Source: Desmodus rotundus
Lineage: Eukaryota; Chordata; Mammalia; Chiroptera; Phyllostomidae
NCBI RefSeq assembly: GCF_022682495.2
Contig: NW_026527273.1
Span: 1-64,000 of the forward strand
Direction: 5' to 3'
Length of the DNA: 64,000 nucleotides
Below, piece by piece: positions 12,126 to 22,835 of this stretch. The notes beneath the pieces are model-generated. The model saw nothing but the letters and a program-made list of their open reading frames with translations. It had not been told where the DNA came from and did no database searches. Position 1 is the stretch's first letter. Every line of letters begins with the position of its first letter. The translations under genes and the position numbers were made by a program.

Positions 12126-12139
12126 ATTAACTCAGTTTA
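12126..12139. repeat. Left target-site duplication of the Ves SINE
   Basis: ATTAACTCAGTTTA directly precedes the SINE. ATTAACTCATTTTA follows its A-rich tail at 12349-12362 (13 of 14 bases identical). This marks an L1-mediated insertion. Confidence 0.85.
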
Positions 12140-12348
12140 GCCCTGGATGGTGTGGCTCAGTGGAATGAGTGCCAGACTGCAAAGCAAAGGGTCGCTGGTT
12201 CAATTCCCAGTCAGGGCACATGCCTGGGGTGTGGGCCAGGTCCCCAGTAGGGGGCACACGAGAGACAACCACACATTGATGTTTCTCTCCCTCTCTTTCT
12301 CTCTCCCTTCCCCTCTCTCTAAAAATAAATAAATAAAATCTTTAAAAG
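12140..12348 (+). mobile_element. Ves SINE (bat tRNA-derived SINE), with target-site duplication
   Basis: A full-length copy begins gccctggatggtgtggctca. The A-box-like tggctcagtgga is at about 12153-12164 and a B-box-like ggttcaattcc at about 12198-12208. The 'attgatgtttctctccctct' block follows, and the tail is an (aaat)n A-rich run. The nearly perfect 14-bp target-site duplication and low divergence make it younger than the copy at 2961. The open frame 12147-12332 is internal to the SINE. Confidence 0.93.
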
Positions 12349-12362
12349 ATTAACTCATTTTA
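12349..12362. repeat. Right target-site duplication of the Ves SINE
   Basis: ATTAACTCATTTTA is the downstream partner of 12126-12139, with one mismatch. Confidence 0.85.
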
Positions 12363-13476
12363 GTTTTCTAAAATTTATTTTATATGCAGTTTGATTTTTA
12401 ATCTGTATAGTGCCTTTTTGGGTAATTTTTCTTTTTTCCTTTTCATGAATTTAGTGGTTGACACTGGTTCATTTTAGTTTTCTCTGAAGTTTTACCTAGG
12501 ACAACTCATTCCATCCTCTTCCTGGTTTTTGATTTAGGAATATGGGTGGTGTTACCTTTTCTAATACTTCACCAAATTAAATTCACAGAGTACAATTTTG
12601 TAAGCAGGACATACTAGTCATCATCCATAAAACATTAATTAAGGAAGCAATTCAGAAAGCAGGAATCATCTCAGTCTTAATGTGCTCTTAACTGTGAAAA
12701 CTTAAACCTACATATATAATTGAAATTAAGTTGCACTAAGAAAAATAGGTAAGATTGGGGTTGTTCAAGTGATCCTAAATGAATTGGAGAAGTTGCTGCC
12801 AGAGCAATGTCTCAGAATGTGTATGAAAAGGTAAATAAAAACTTCAAACTGCCAGCTTACTCTAGTGTCATTGCCCTGTTGGCCTGTGTCCCCCACCAAC
12901 AGGCGTGCACTTGATATTCAGACACATCCTCCTTTCGAGGACTTGGAGCTACAAACACGGGTGGATGGCGCATCAGTCATGCACAGGGAGAGCTAGTTTG
13001 GGTAAGTCATACCAATCACCAAACCTTGACTCCTCATGTCCCGAAGACTTGATACTGGCCTTGATAATCCTGTTGCCAAACAGTAGTTTACTGTTACTTA
13101 TTTATGTCGCGTTTATTATCTAACATCCTGCTGCTCATTACTGTTTTGTTCAAGCTTTGTTGATATCATTTCATCTTTGAAGGCACATGGCTAGACATGT
13201 TGCTGGGGCTCTGTAACATCATTGTATATTGCTCAGGCGACCCTCTGTAATGCGATTTTCAGTTTGGGTGTCTGATATTAAAATGGATTTTCTTTACTAC
13301 ATGAAGCTGTCCCAGTAATAGATTGTTATAGAATGTACCATCAGCCCTTCAATTCCACTTGCATTACCTCCAAAGGAACCTGATTTTTTTTTTTTTGTAT
13401 TGAGATCTACAGAGATTTGTTACAGAGTAAAGAAAATCTTGGAGCTAGAAAAACAAATCCTTCCAATACCTAATAT
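12363..13476. other. Unrecognised intergenic sequence with a T-run
   Basis: There is no supported gene. A run of T at about 13385-13397 could be the A-tail of a minus-strand retroposon, but no body is recognisable. Confidence 0.4.
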
Positions 13477-14100
13477 CTAAGATTTCTTGCCTACCCCAGT
13501 CATTTTACCAGGAGTGTGGTAAGAGAGGCCAATGGAAACTGGAAAGTGAGGCCAATGGATGGTAAGTACATTAACTCCAAGTGACGGATAGGTTGCCTTC
13601 AAAAAGAGGTCCACTAGGCCTTTTTTCTCATTTCTGGCTGCAGAAGGGGCCGGATGCAGCAACAACTCATTCTTCACCTTCGAAAGGATATCTCAACATA
13701 CCCCACACTATTGCACCCTCAGAAATTTCACTGAGATTGATGGCCCTTCAACTTCTGTTGGATACATTTCCCACCCTTTGGAACACATATGTCTCGCCAA
13801 TAAGTCTAAAGTAGTCGTTGCTACTTTTTGCTCACTAAGTCAAATTAGTGTAATAATATCATCAACGTGATGAGCCAGTGTGACATGGCATGGAAGGAAA
13901 AGGCAATCTAAGTTACAGCATGGTGCTGGGGGGTTGATCTACCTCTGGTGTAGGACGGTGCGGTTGTATCACTAGCCCTGCTAGCTAAAAACGAGCAGCA
14001 TCTGGTCTTTACTAACACGTGCAGAGAAAAAAGCATTCGCCAGATCAGCAGCTGCATGCGCACCAGGCAGGGGACAAGCCCCTTTTCTTTCAAGGGGTTC
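13477..14100 (-). pseudogene. Endogenous retrovirus pol (reverse transcriptase) remnant, class I type
   Basis: Read on the minus strand, two landmarks of a retroviral reverse transcriptase appear in the right order. A DLANAFFS peptide (palm motif A region) is at about 14,049-14,023. An HVDDI peptide at 13,870-13,856 sits at the place of the catalytic Y-x-D-D box, with the tyrosine replaced. Downstream, 13,855-13,600 has the character of the post-catalytic and connection region of class I (gammaretrovirus-like) pol. The two motifs are not in one uninterrupted frame with the open pieces 13,908-14,093 and 13,477-13,677, so frameshifts and stops are present. It is a dead fossil with no complete domain. 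Confidence 0.7.
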
Positions 14101-14150
14101 TAAATCTGTAAACTGCCTGAAGCCTGGGAATTAACGGAGGGGTCCCAACA

Positions 14151-14400
14151 CTATCTTTTATGATTTACGTGAGACTTTTGTTCACTTTGCGTTAGCATTT
14201 TCTTGTGTGTTTGTGTATACAGATCGACTAAGAATTTAGTGGACTTCCTATCTCTTTCACTTCTAGGGACACCGTGATCGACCAGCCAGCGCCACAGGTC
14301 AGCACAAGTCACACAGTTCTGACTGCTGCTTTGGCTTTGCTGTCCCTTACAGTAACCATGTCTACCTTGCCTTTGGGGATCGAGGGCTGCCAACTCAGGA
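14151..14400 (-). pseudogene. Probable further ERV-derived remnant upstream of pol
   Basis: A minus-strand open piece (14,151-14,393) lies immediately 5' of the reverse transcriptase remnant in its own orientation. The peptide is rich in S, Q and charged residues with scattered cysteines, and has a DLWRWLVDHGVPRSE segment. By position it could be gag-pol junction or protease-region sequence, but I cannot identify a domain with certainty. Confidence 0.35.
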
Positions 14401-14799
14401 GCTGATCCGTTACTTCAAGGGTGCTGTTGCTCTGGTTACAAATTTATTTCTCATAGTAGCGGTGAAATATGGGGAACCGTTCCACTAGTGGGAAATGTGG
14501 CCCAAACCCCACTTTGAAAAGCCAGTGGGGAGAGAGGTTGGCAGGCAGGACCCACACCCACAGATAGGTTCTCCTGTGGGGAATCAGGCCCTCATTGTAC
14601 CTAGGCTGCTATGAGACTTGCTTTTGATAAAACTCCCTCACCCTGGATTGAGGCAGCAAATGTTTACTGAATATCTTTAACTTCCTAAAGTCTGTGCTAA
14701 ACCACCCAAGCATGGAGTGTAACCAGTTCAACCACTTTCCCCCTGGAGCTGTAATATCCTTCTCTTTGAAGTAATTAGCAGCATTCTGTCCTTTGTTGT

Positions 14800-15110
14800 C
14801 CTTAAAAGGTAATCACCTGTGGTGAACCTGTGCATAGTAAATGAGGACCATCCTCCATGTAATGTGCCCAGAAAAGCAATAAAAACCTGTCCAGGTGGGG
14901 GTCGACTCTCTCTCTTGGTCTCTCTCTAGTCCTCTCATCCTCTCTCACTCAGAGAGTGGCCATGCCGCCCCTTTTTCTCCGCAGGATTTCTGTAGTCCCT
15001 GGGTATTTGTCTATTGCCGCCATGGCACAGGATCCCGCGGGCCGGGATCTGCATCAGTGAAAGGTATGTCAGTAAAGGCCACCAGTGGGATGAGTAGGTC
15101 TTAAATGGAA
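14800..15110 (+). mobile_element. Possible solitary LTR-like segment
   Basis: An aataaaaacc element at about 14,878 is followed by a CT-rich block (ctctctctcttggtctctct, about 14,908) and a GC-rich stretch. This is reminiscent of the TATA/R region of class I LTRs. Its sense is opposite to the neighbouring pol remnant, so it need not belong to the same provirus. I did not find clear TG...CA ends or a matching partner LTR. Confidence 0.3.
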
Positions 15111-15733
15111 AATTTGCTCCAAGCCTTTGAATCTCTTTCTCTACATTAAATCAAGGCAGGCCTGGTATTTCTAATATGCTTACTGGGAGCCACCTTTGGG
15201 TTCATGTTTCAGTCAATCACCGAACAAAATGTTAGAGCCCTTCCAAACTTCTCAGAGTGCAACATTCAATGCAAGACCCTCTGCTTGGTGAGCCCCTGTC
15301 AGTAAACTCAGCCCAACTGAACAGCTTTATGTTCATTCCAGCACTATCTCCCACATTTGTATCCATCCCGACACATATTTCCTGGATTTCTGTCTGTGTA
15401 AACCAAAAAACTCAAGTAGTTTGTTCTCTGAAAGTGGAATGGACCTCACTTTTAGGAAACTGCTGCAACTTGAGTCTGTTTTGGGACGAGGAGCAAAGAG
15501 GTGTGATTCGGCTGGGGCTCGAGGAGAGTCAGCACTGTCTTACAGGACAGCTGCCTTGAAGGAGGCCTCACAGTTTCCACAGCCAGTCCAGGCTGAATCC
15601 CCGCAGACTCCTGTGGAAATACTGGTGCATATAACTGTGGGTGGAGAAGCCACTACTCCCGGGTATGGGGAGGTTGCTTCTACTGAGGGTGAGGAAACCA
15701 CTTCCCACTACAGAGAAGACTCATCAGAACTTA
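15111..15733 (+). other. Unassigned sequence with an open frame abutting the array
   Basis: A plus-strand open frame (15,421-15,810) runs into the array edge. Before the junction it encodes a low-complexity, proline/glutamate/threonine-rich peptide (FPQPVQAESPQTPVE, later EVASTEGEETTSHY). The composition vaguely recalls the P/E/V-rich repeats of LRRC37-like proteins, but the resemblance is weak. No splice structure can be confirmed. The last part of the frame (from 15,734) is array sequence. It is most likely a decayed exon or chance. Confidence 0.25.
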
Positions 15734-16002
15734 GGGAAGTGTGGCCCATGGGAAATCGCGCGGTCCTCTGGGTGGCAGGGTGGGCTTCCGTTTCCCAGAC
15801 AGGTGCCTAGGGACCCTGTGGAAATGGTCTGAGAGCTCAAGGGTGGTTCACATGACCCGAGGGAGGCTTGTGGTGGGGGAGCTGGTGTGCGCATGCGCGG
15901 CCCAGGTCTAGGCCCAAAACCAGCCAGCCGCGGCTCAGAGAAAAGCCATCTCCTGGGGGCCTCCCCATGTTCTTCCACTCCTCAAGCATGACCCCTTTAC
16001 GG
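15734..16002. repeat. Edge unit 0 (partial)
   Basis: This is the left half of a unit only. It carries one copy of the 23-bp element (about 15,836) and an intact TGCGCATGCGC (about 15,888). The junction with non-repeat sequence at 15,734 marks the array boundary. Confidence 0.9.
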
Positions 16003-16562
16003 ATGGAAGAAAAGGGGGATCTTCGCAGTGGTGGGGTCGGGCCGGAGGGGTCTGTTGGTTTGCCTCCACGAAGGCCAGTAGCTGACACACCGGGCCCAGG
16101 TGTCCCAGCCCCATGAGGCTAGAGGGCCGCTTATCGCAGGAATCAGGTCTCCTGAGGGGGTCAAGGGATGGCTTGGACACTCACCGGGCGAGAGAGGACG
16201 CCTGGCCCTCAGCCCCCTGGAAAATCCCCCGCCCAGGCCCCCGGTCCCCAAGTCTTTCCTGCGCACACTTCTCTGAGGAGCTGGGAGAGCTGCTGGGAAG
16301 TGTGGCCCATGGGAAATTGCGCGGTCCTCGGGGTGGCAGGGTGGGCTTCCGTTTCCAAGACAGGAGCCTAGGGACCCTGTGCAAATGGTCTGACAGCTCA
16401 AGGGTGGGTCACGTGACCCGAGGGAGGCTTGTGGTGGGGGAGCCTGAGTGCGCATGCGCGGCCAGGTCGAGGCCGGAAACGAGCCAGCCAAGGCACGGAG
16501 AAAAGCCATGTCGTGGGGGCCTCCCCATGTTCTACCAAGCGGAAAGGGGGACCCCTTAACGC
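16003..16562. repeat. Edge unit 1, 560 bp
   Basis: Measured from the gATGGAAGAA anchor to the next anchor. This is the minimal unit length, with a single 23-bp element (about 16,397). NRF1-like motif intact at about 16,449. Confidence 0.9.
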
Positions 16563-17608
16563 ATGGAAAAACAGGGGGATCTTTGCAGTGGTAGGGTCGG
16601 GGCGGAGGGGTCTGCGGGTTTGCCTCCACGTACGCCAGGTGCTCACACACCTGGCCCAGGTGTTTGATCCCCGTGGAGTCAGAGGGCTGCTTATTGCTGG
16701 ATGTAAGTGTCCTGCGGGGTCAAGGAACGGCATGGGCACTCCCCGGGCGACACAGGGCACCGGGAGCTTAGAGAGTTCCTTGGAAAATCTCCCGCCCAGG
16801 CCCCCCGTCCCCAAGTCTGTCCTTAGCACACTGTCTGTGCGGGGCCGGGAGTGCTGCTGGGCAGTGTGGCCTCCGGGAAATCGCGCGGTCCTCTGAGTGG
16901 CAGGGAGGGCTTCTGTTTCCACAGACAGGTGCTCAGGGACCCTGTGAAACTGCTGTAACCCCTCAAGGGTGGGTCACGTGACACCTCAAGGGTGGGTCAT
17001 CTGACGCCTCAAGGGTGGGTCACGAGACCCATCAAGGGTGGATCCCATGACCTCTGAAGGGTGGGTCACAATACCTCTCAAAGGTGGGTCACGTGACCTC
17101 TGAAGGGCGGGTCACAAGACCCCTCAAGGGTGGGTCACGTGACCTCTGAAGGATGGGTCCCGTGACCTCCCAAGGGTGGGTCACGAGACCCCTCAAGGGT
17201 GGGTCACGTGACCTCCCAACGGTGGGTCACGAGACCCCTCAAGTGTGGGTCACGAGACACCTCAAGGGTGGGTCACGTGACCTCCCAAGGGTGGGTCACG
17301 AGACTCTTCAATGGTGGGTCAGGTGACCTCCCAAGGGTGTGTCACGAGACCCCTCAAGTGTGGGTCACCAGACACATCAAGGGTGGGTCACGTGACCTCC
17401 CAAGGGTGGGTCACGTGACCTTCAAGGGTGGGTCACGTGACCCCTCAAGGGTTGGTCACGTGACCCCAGAGAGGCTTGTGGTGGGTACCCTGAGTGCGCG
17501 TGCGCAGCCCAGGTATACGCCCGAAACCACCCACCCGGGGCTTGGAGAAAAGCCATCTCCTGGGGCCTCCCCATGTTCCTCCACTCCTCAAGGAGGACCC
17601 CTTTACTG
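16563..17608. repeat. Edge unit 2, 1046 bp, with expanded minisatellite
   Basis: The same core as unit 1, but the 23-bp element is expanded to about 22 copies (16,959-17,465). That accounts for the extra 486 bp (21 x 23 = 483). NRF1-like motif mutated (TGCGCGTGCGC) near 17,493. Confidence 0.9.
16959..17465. repeat. 23-bp minisatellite, about 22 copies, E-box rich
   Basis: The element is gggtgggtcacgtga followed by an 8-base linker such as cctctcaa. Nine copies keep the perfect palindrome GTCACGTGAC, an E-box of the USF/MiT-TFE (CLEAR) type. Most other copies read gtcacgaga or are otherwise changed. The repeat spaces potential E-boxes at about two helical turns. Confidence 0.93.
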
Positions 17609-18286
17609 ATGGAAGAAAAGGGGGATCTTCGCAGTGGTGGGTTCGGTCAGGAGGCGTCTGCGGGTTTGCCTCCACCTAAGCCAGGTGCCCGCACACCGGG
17701 CCCAGGTGTTTGAGCCCCGTGGAGGGTGAGGGCCGCTTATTGGGTGATGCCGGTGTACTGCGGGGGTCAAGGCACGGCGTGGGCACTCACCGGGCGACAC
17801 AGGACGCATGCCGTTTTGAGAGACCCCTGGAAAATCCCCCGCCAAGGCCCCCAGTCTGAGGTCTGTCCAGCGCACACTGTCTGTGCGGGGCTGGGAGTGC
17901 TGCTGGGACGTGTGGCCCAGGGGAAATCGAGCAGTCCTCTGGGTGGCAGGGAGGGCTTCTGTTTCCCCTCACAGGTGCCCAGGGACCCTGTGAAACTGCT
18001 GTGACCCCTCAAGGATGTGTCACGTGACCCCTCAAGTGTTGGTCACGTGACCCCTGAAGGGTGGGTCGCGTGACCCCTCAAGGGTGGGTCACCTGACCCC
18101 TCAAGGGTGGGTCGAGTGAACCCTCTGGTGGGTCACGTGATCGGAGGGAGGCTTGTGGTGGGGAGCCTGAGTCCGCATGCGCGGCCCAGGACTGGGTCCG
18201 AAACCATGCAGCCGCGGCACGGAGAAAAGCCACCTCCTGGGGGCCTCCCCATGTTCCTCCACTCCTCAAGGAGGACCCCTTTACAT
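17609..18286. repeat. Edge unit 3, 678 bp
   Basis: About six copies of the 23-bp element (18,002-18,141), some degenerate. NRF1-like motif has one changed base near 18,174. Confidence 0.9.
18002..18141. repeat. 23-bp minisatellite, about 6 copies
   Basis: Same element as 16,959-17,465. At least three copies retain CACGTG, and one is shortened (ccctctggtgggtcacgtga). Confidence 0.85.
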
Positions 18287-18853
18287 ATGGAAGAAAAGGG
18301 GGATCTTCGCAGTGGTGGGTTCGGGCCGGAGGCGTTTCCTGGTTTGCCTCCTCGTAGGCCTGTTGCTCGCACACCTGGCCCAGGTGTCCCAGCCCCATGG
18401 AGTTGGAGGGCCGCTTATCGCGGGAATCAGGTGTCCTGCGGGGGTCAAGGGACGGCGTGGACACTCACCGGGCGAGAGAGAACGCCTGGCCCTTAGAGAG
18501 TCCCCTGGAAAATCCCCCGTCCAGGCCCCCGGTCCCGAAGTCTTTCCTTCGCACACTGTCTCTGAGGAGGTGGGAGACCTGCTGGGAAGTGTGTCCAGGG
18601 GAAATCGCGCGATCCTCTGGGTGGAAGGGTGGGCTTCCATTTCCCCAGACAGAAGCCTAGGGACCCTGTGCAAATGGTCTGACAGCTCAAGGGTGGGTAA
18701 CGTGACCCGAGGGAGGCTGGTAGATGGGGGGGACTGAGTGCGCATGCGCGACCCAGGTTTTGGCCCGAAACCAGTTGGCCCTGGCTCGGAGAAAAGCCAT
18801 CTCCTGGGGGCCTCCCCATGTTCTTCCAAGAGTAAACGGGGACCCTTTTACGG
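18287..18853. repeat. Edge unit 4, 567 bp
   Basis: A single 23-bp element (about 18,685) and an intact TGCGCATGCGC near 18,738. Like unit 1, it represents the short form. Confidence 0.9.
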
Positions 18854-19531
18854 ATGGAAGAACAGCAGGATATTCGCACTCGTGGGACCCGGACGGAGTG
18901 GCCTACGGGTTTGCCTCCAGGTGGGCCAGTGGCTCGCAAACCGGGCCCAGGTATCTGAGCCCCATGGTTGCAGAGGGCCGCTTATTGGGTGATGCAGGTG
19001 TACTGCGGGGGTCAAGGCACGGCGTGGGCACTCTCCGGGTGACACAGGACGCCTGCCCCTTAGAGAGACCCCTGGAAAATCCCCGACCCAGGCCCCCAGT
19101 CCCAGGTCTGTCCCGTGCACACTGCCTGTGCTGGGCTGGGAGTGCTGCTGGGAAGTGTGGCCCAGGGTAAATCAAGCGATCATCTGGGTGGCAGGGAGGG
19201 CTTGTGTTTCCCCGGACAGGTGCCCAGGGACCCTGTGAAACTGCTGTGACCTCTCAAGGGTGGGTCACGTGACCACTGAAGGCTGGGCCACGTGACCTCT
19301 GAAGGGTGGGTCACGTGACCTCTCAAGGGTAGGTCACGTGACCTCTGAAGGGTGGGTCACATGACCCCTCAAGGGTGGGTCGCGTGACCGAGGGAGGCTT
19401 GTGATAGGGAGCCTGAGTGCGCATGGGCGGCACAGGTCAGGGCCCGAAACCATGCAGCCGCGACTCAGAGAAATGCCATCTCCTGGGATCCTCTCCATGT
19501 TCCTCCCTCCTCAAGGAGGACCCCTTTACGG
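18854..19531. repeat. Edge unit 5, 678 bp
   Basis: About six copies of the 23-bp element (19,250-19,389). NRF1-like motif mutated (GCGCATGGGC) near 19,418. Confidence 0.9.
19250..19389. repeat. 23-bp minisatellite, about 6 copies
   Basis: The copies are unusually uniform, and most retain CACGTG. Confidence 0.85.
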
Positions 19532-20209
19532 ACGGAAGAAAAGGTGGATCTTCGCAGTCGTGGGTTCGGGCCGGAGGGGTCTCCTAGTTTGCCTCCACGT
19601 ACGCCAGGTGCTCCCACACCGGGCCCATGTGTTTGAGACCCGTGGAGGCAGAGGGATGCTTATTCCTGGATGCAAGTGTCCTGCGTGGACAAGGAACGGC
19701 GTGGGCACTCCCCGGGCGACACAGGGCACCGGGCCCTTGGAGAGTTCCCTGAAAAATCCCCCGCCAGGCCCCCGGTACCCAAGTCTGTCCTTAGCACACT
19801 GTCTGTGCCTGGCTGAGAGTGCTGCTGGGCAGTGTGGCCTAGGGGAAACGCGGGGTCCTCTGAGTGGCAGGGAGGGATTCTGTTTCCACGGACAGGTGCC
19901 CATGGACCCTGTGAAACTGCTGTGACCCCTCAAGGGTGGGTCACGAGACTCCTCAAGGGTGGGTCAGGAGACCCCTCAAGGGTGGGTCACGTGACCTCTG
20001 AAGGATGGGTCCCGTGACCTCCCAAGGGTGGGTCACGAGACCCCTCAAGGGTGGGTCACGTGACCCCAGAGTGGCTTGTGGTGGGGAGCCTGAGTCCGCA
20101 TGCGCAGCCCACGTATAGGCCCGAAACCACCCACCGGGGGCTTGGAGAAAAGCCATCACCTGGGGGCCTCCCCATGTTCCTCCACTCCTCAAGGAGGACC
20201 CCTATACTG
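19532..20209. repeat. Edge unit 6, 678 bp
   Basis: The anchor starts ACGGAAGAA instead of ATGGAAGAA. There are about six 23-bp elements (19,923-20,064). The NRF1-like motif has two changes near 20,097. Confidence 0.9.
19923..20064. repeat. 23-bp minisatellite, about 6 copies
   Basis: Copies with CACGTG and with CACGAG alternate. Confidence 0.85.
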
Positions 20210-20886
20210 ATGGAAGAAAAGGGGGATCTTCGCAGTGGTGGGTTCGGGCAGGAGGGGTCTGCGGGTTTGCCTCCACGTACGCCAGGTGCCCGCACACCGG
20301 GCCCAGGTGTTTGATCCCCGTGGAGGCAGAGGGCTGCATATTGCTGGATGCAAGTGTCCTGCGGGTCAAGGAACGGCGTGGGCACTCCCCGGGCGACACA
20401 GGGCACCGGGCCCTTGGAGAGTTCCCTGAAAAATCCCCCGCCAGGCCCCCGGTACCCAAGTCTGTCCTTAGCATACTGCCTGTGCGTGGCTGAGAGTGCT
20501 GCTGGGCAGTGTGGCCTAGGGGAAATAGCGCGGTTCTCTGAGAGGCTTGGAGGGCTTCTGTGTCCACGGACAGGTGCGCAGGGACCCTGTGAAACTGCTG
20601 TGACCTCTCAAGGGTGGGGCACGTGACCTCCCAAGGGTGGGTCACGAGACCCCTCAAGTGTGGGTCACAAGACACCTCAAGGGTGGGTCACGTGACCTCC
20701 CAAGGGTGGGTCAGGTGACCCCTCAAGGGTAGGTCACGTGACCCCAGAGAGGCTTGTGGTGGGGACCCTGAGTGCGCATGCCCAGCCCAGGTATAGGCCC
20801 GAAACCACCCACCCGGGGCTTGGAGAAAAGCCATCTCCTGGGGCCTCCCCATGTTCCTCCACTCCTCAAGGAGGACCCCTTTACTG
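20210..20886. repeat. Edge unit 7, 677 bp
   Basis: About six 23-bp elements (20,602-20,742). NRF1-like motif mutated (GCGCATGCCC) near 20,776. Confidence 0.9.
20602..20742. repeat. 23-bp minisatellite, about 6 copies
   Basis: Same element; CACGTG is present in about half of the copies. Confidence 0.85.
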
Positions 20887-21544
20887 ATGGAAGAAAAGGG
20901 GGATCTTCGCAGTGGTGGGTTCGGGCAGGAGGGGTCTGCCGGTTTGCCTCCACATACGCCAGGTGCCCACACACCGGGCCCAGGTGTTTGATCCCCGTGG
21001 AGGCAGAGGGCTGCTTATTGCTGGATGCAAGTGTCCTGCGGGTCAAGGAACGGCGTGGGCACTCCCCGGGCGACACAGGGCACCGGGCCCTTGGAGAGTT
21101 CCCTGAAAAATCCCCCGCCCAGGCCCCCGGTACCCGAGTCTGTCCTTAGCACACTGTCTGTGCGTGGCTGAGAGTGCTGCTGGGCAGTGTGCCCTAGGGG
21201 AAATCGTGCGGTCCTCTGAGTGGCAGGGAGGGCTTCTGTTTCCACGGACAGGTGCTCAGGTACCCTGTGAAACTGCTGTGACCTCTCAAGGGTGGGGCAC
21301 GTGACCTCCCAAGGGTGGGTCACAGGACCCCTCAAGGGTGGGCCCCGTGACCCCTCAATTTTGGGTAGCGTGACCCCTCTTGGATGGGTCACGTGACCCG
21401 AGGGTGGCTTGTGGTGGGGCTCCTGAGTGGGCATGCGCGGCCCAGTTCTAGGCCCAAAAGCAGCCAGCCGCGGCTGGGACAAAAGCCATGTACTGAGGGC
21501 CTCCCCATGTTCTCCCTCATGCGGAAAGGGGGACCCCTTTACGC
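20887..21544. repeat. Edge unit 8, 658 bp
   Basis: About five 23-bp elements (21,282-21,400), matching the length deficit of roughly one element relative to its neighbours. NRF1-like motif mutated near 21,430. Confidence 0.9.
21282..21400. repeat. 23-bp minisatellite, about 5 copies
   Basis: More degenerate; one copy reads gggccccgtgacc, close to the form fixed in the 945-bp units. Confidence 0.8.
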
Positions 21545-22224
21545 ATGGTAGAACAGGGGGATCTTTGCAGTGGTAGAGTCGGGGTGGAGGGGTCTGCGGG
21601 TTTGCCTCCACGTACGCCTGGTGTTCGCACACCGGGACCAGGTGTTTGAGCCCGGTGGAGGAGGAGGGCTGCTTATTGCTGGATGCAAGTGGTCTGCGGG
21701 GTCAAGGAACGGCGTTGTCACTCCACGGGTGACACAGGGCACCGGGCCCTTGGAGAGTTCCCTGAAAAATCCCCCGCCCAGGCCCCCGGTACCGGAGTCT
21801 GTCCTTAGCACACTGTCTGTGCGTGGCTGAGAGTGCTGCTGGGCAGTGTGGCCTAGGGGAAATCGCGCCGTCCTCTAAGAGGCAGTGAGGGCTTCAGTTT
21901 CCACGGACAGGTGCCCATGAACCCTGTGAAACTGCAGTGACCCATCAAGGGTGGGTGACGTACTCCTCAAGGGTTGGTCACGTGACCGCTGAAGGGTGGG
22001 TCCCGTGACCTCTGAAGGGTTGGTCCCGTGAACTCCCAAGGGTGGGTCACGTGACCTCTCAAGGGTGGGTCACGTGACCCCCAGAGAGGCTTGTGGTGGG
22101 GATCTTGAGTGCCCATGCGCGGCCCACCAATAGGCCCGAAACCACCCACTAGGGGCTTGGGGAAAAGCCATCTCCTGGGGGCCTCCCCATGTTCCTCCAC
22201 TCCTCAAGGAGGACCCCTTTACTG
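21545..22224. repeat. Edge unit 9, 680 bp
   Basis: About six 23-bp elements (21,938-22,080). NRF1-like motif mutated (GCCCATGCGC) near 22,110. This is the last unit of the old type. Confidence 0.9.
21938..22080. repeat. 23-bp minisatellite, about 6 copies
   Basis: The last multi-copy minisatellite before the homogenised array. Three copies keep CACGTG. Confidence 0.85.
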
Positions 22225-22454
22225 ATGGAAGAAAAGGGGGATATTCGCAGTGGTGGATTCGGCCAGGAGGGGTCTACGGGTTTGCCTCCACGTAGGCCTG
22301 TTGCTCGCACCCCGGCCCCATGAGTCCCACCCACATGGAGGGCGAAGGCCACTCATCACGGAATGCAGGTGTCCTGCGGTGATCTGGTGTCTGGCCGGCA
22401 CTGCGTGGGCAAGAGAGGGCGCCTGGGCCCCGACAGAGCCCCCTGGAAGTCCCG

Positions 22455-22835
22455 GGCCCTGGACCTAGTTGCTCCTGGGGCTTCCCCAGGCTCGAGCCAT
22501 GGGGCCTGGTTCTCGGCAGGTGAATATCATTTGCAGACACCATGGACAGGACGCCTCAGATGCCTTCACGGGGAGGGGGTAGCAGCTCTGGGGGACCCGG
22601 GTAGCAGCGGTCTCGCTCCCTTGGGGCGTGGTTTAGCTCAGACTTTAGAGAGTTGAAGCCGCTGGGTCCTGGTTGGCCGCCTCGGGGCAGGGTGGGGCCG
22701 TTGGAGCCCAAGGAAGACTCTTAGCCACAGAGCAGGGCGCAGGCCTGAGTCCCCAGGGAGAACTCTTCCAGGGGCCTGCGACCCGGCCTCCCGGTCCATC
22801 TCCATCTGGCATGGAACCTTGGCCGGCCCCCCGCC
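22455..22835. repeat. First copy of the 380-bp segment unique to 945-bp units
   Basis: Edge units pass directly from 'cctggaaaatcccc' to a 'ggtccccaagtct' block within about 35 bp. In 945-bp units these landmarks are separated by about 410 bp. The extra sequence includes 'ggctcctggggcttcccca', 'gaatgccatttgcggacacc', 'ctcagactttagaga' and 'ccatctccatctggcatgga'. I do not recognise its source and see no transposon ends. Confidence 0.8.

Noticed and set aside
13477..14400. A functional retroviral pol gene
   Set aside because: The recognisable motifs fall in different frames with stops between them, the catalytic box has lost its tyrosine, and only part of pol is present.
16959..17465. A CRISPR-like array (short regular repeats)
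   Set aside because: The whole 23-bp element repeats with no unique spacers, and the setting is a mammalian genome. It is a minisatellite.
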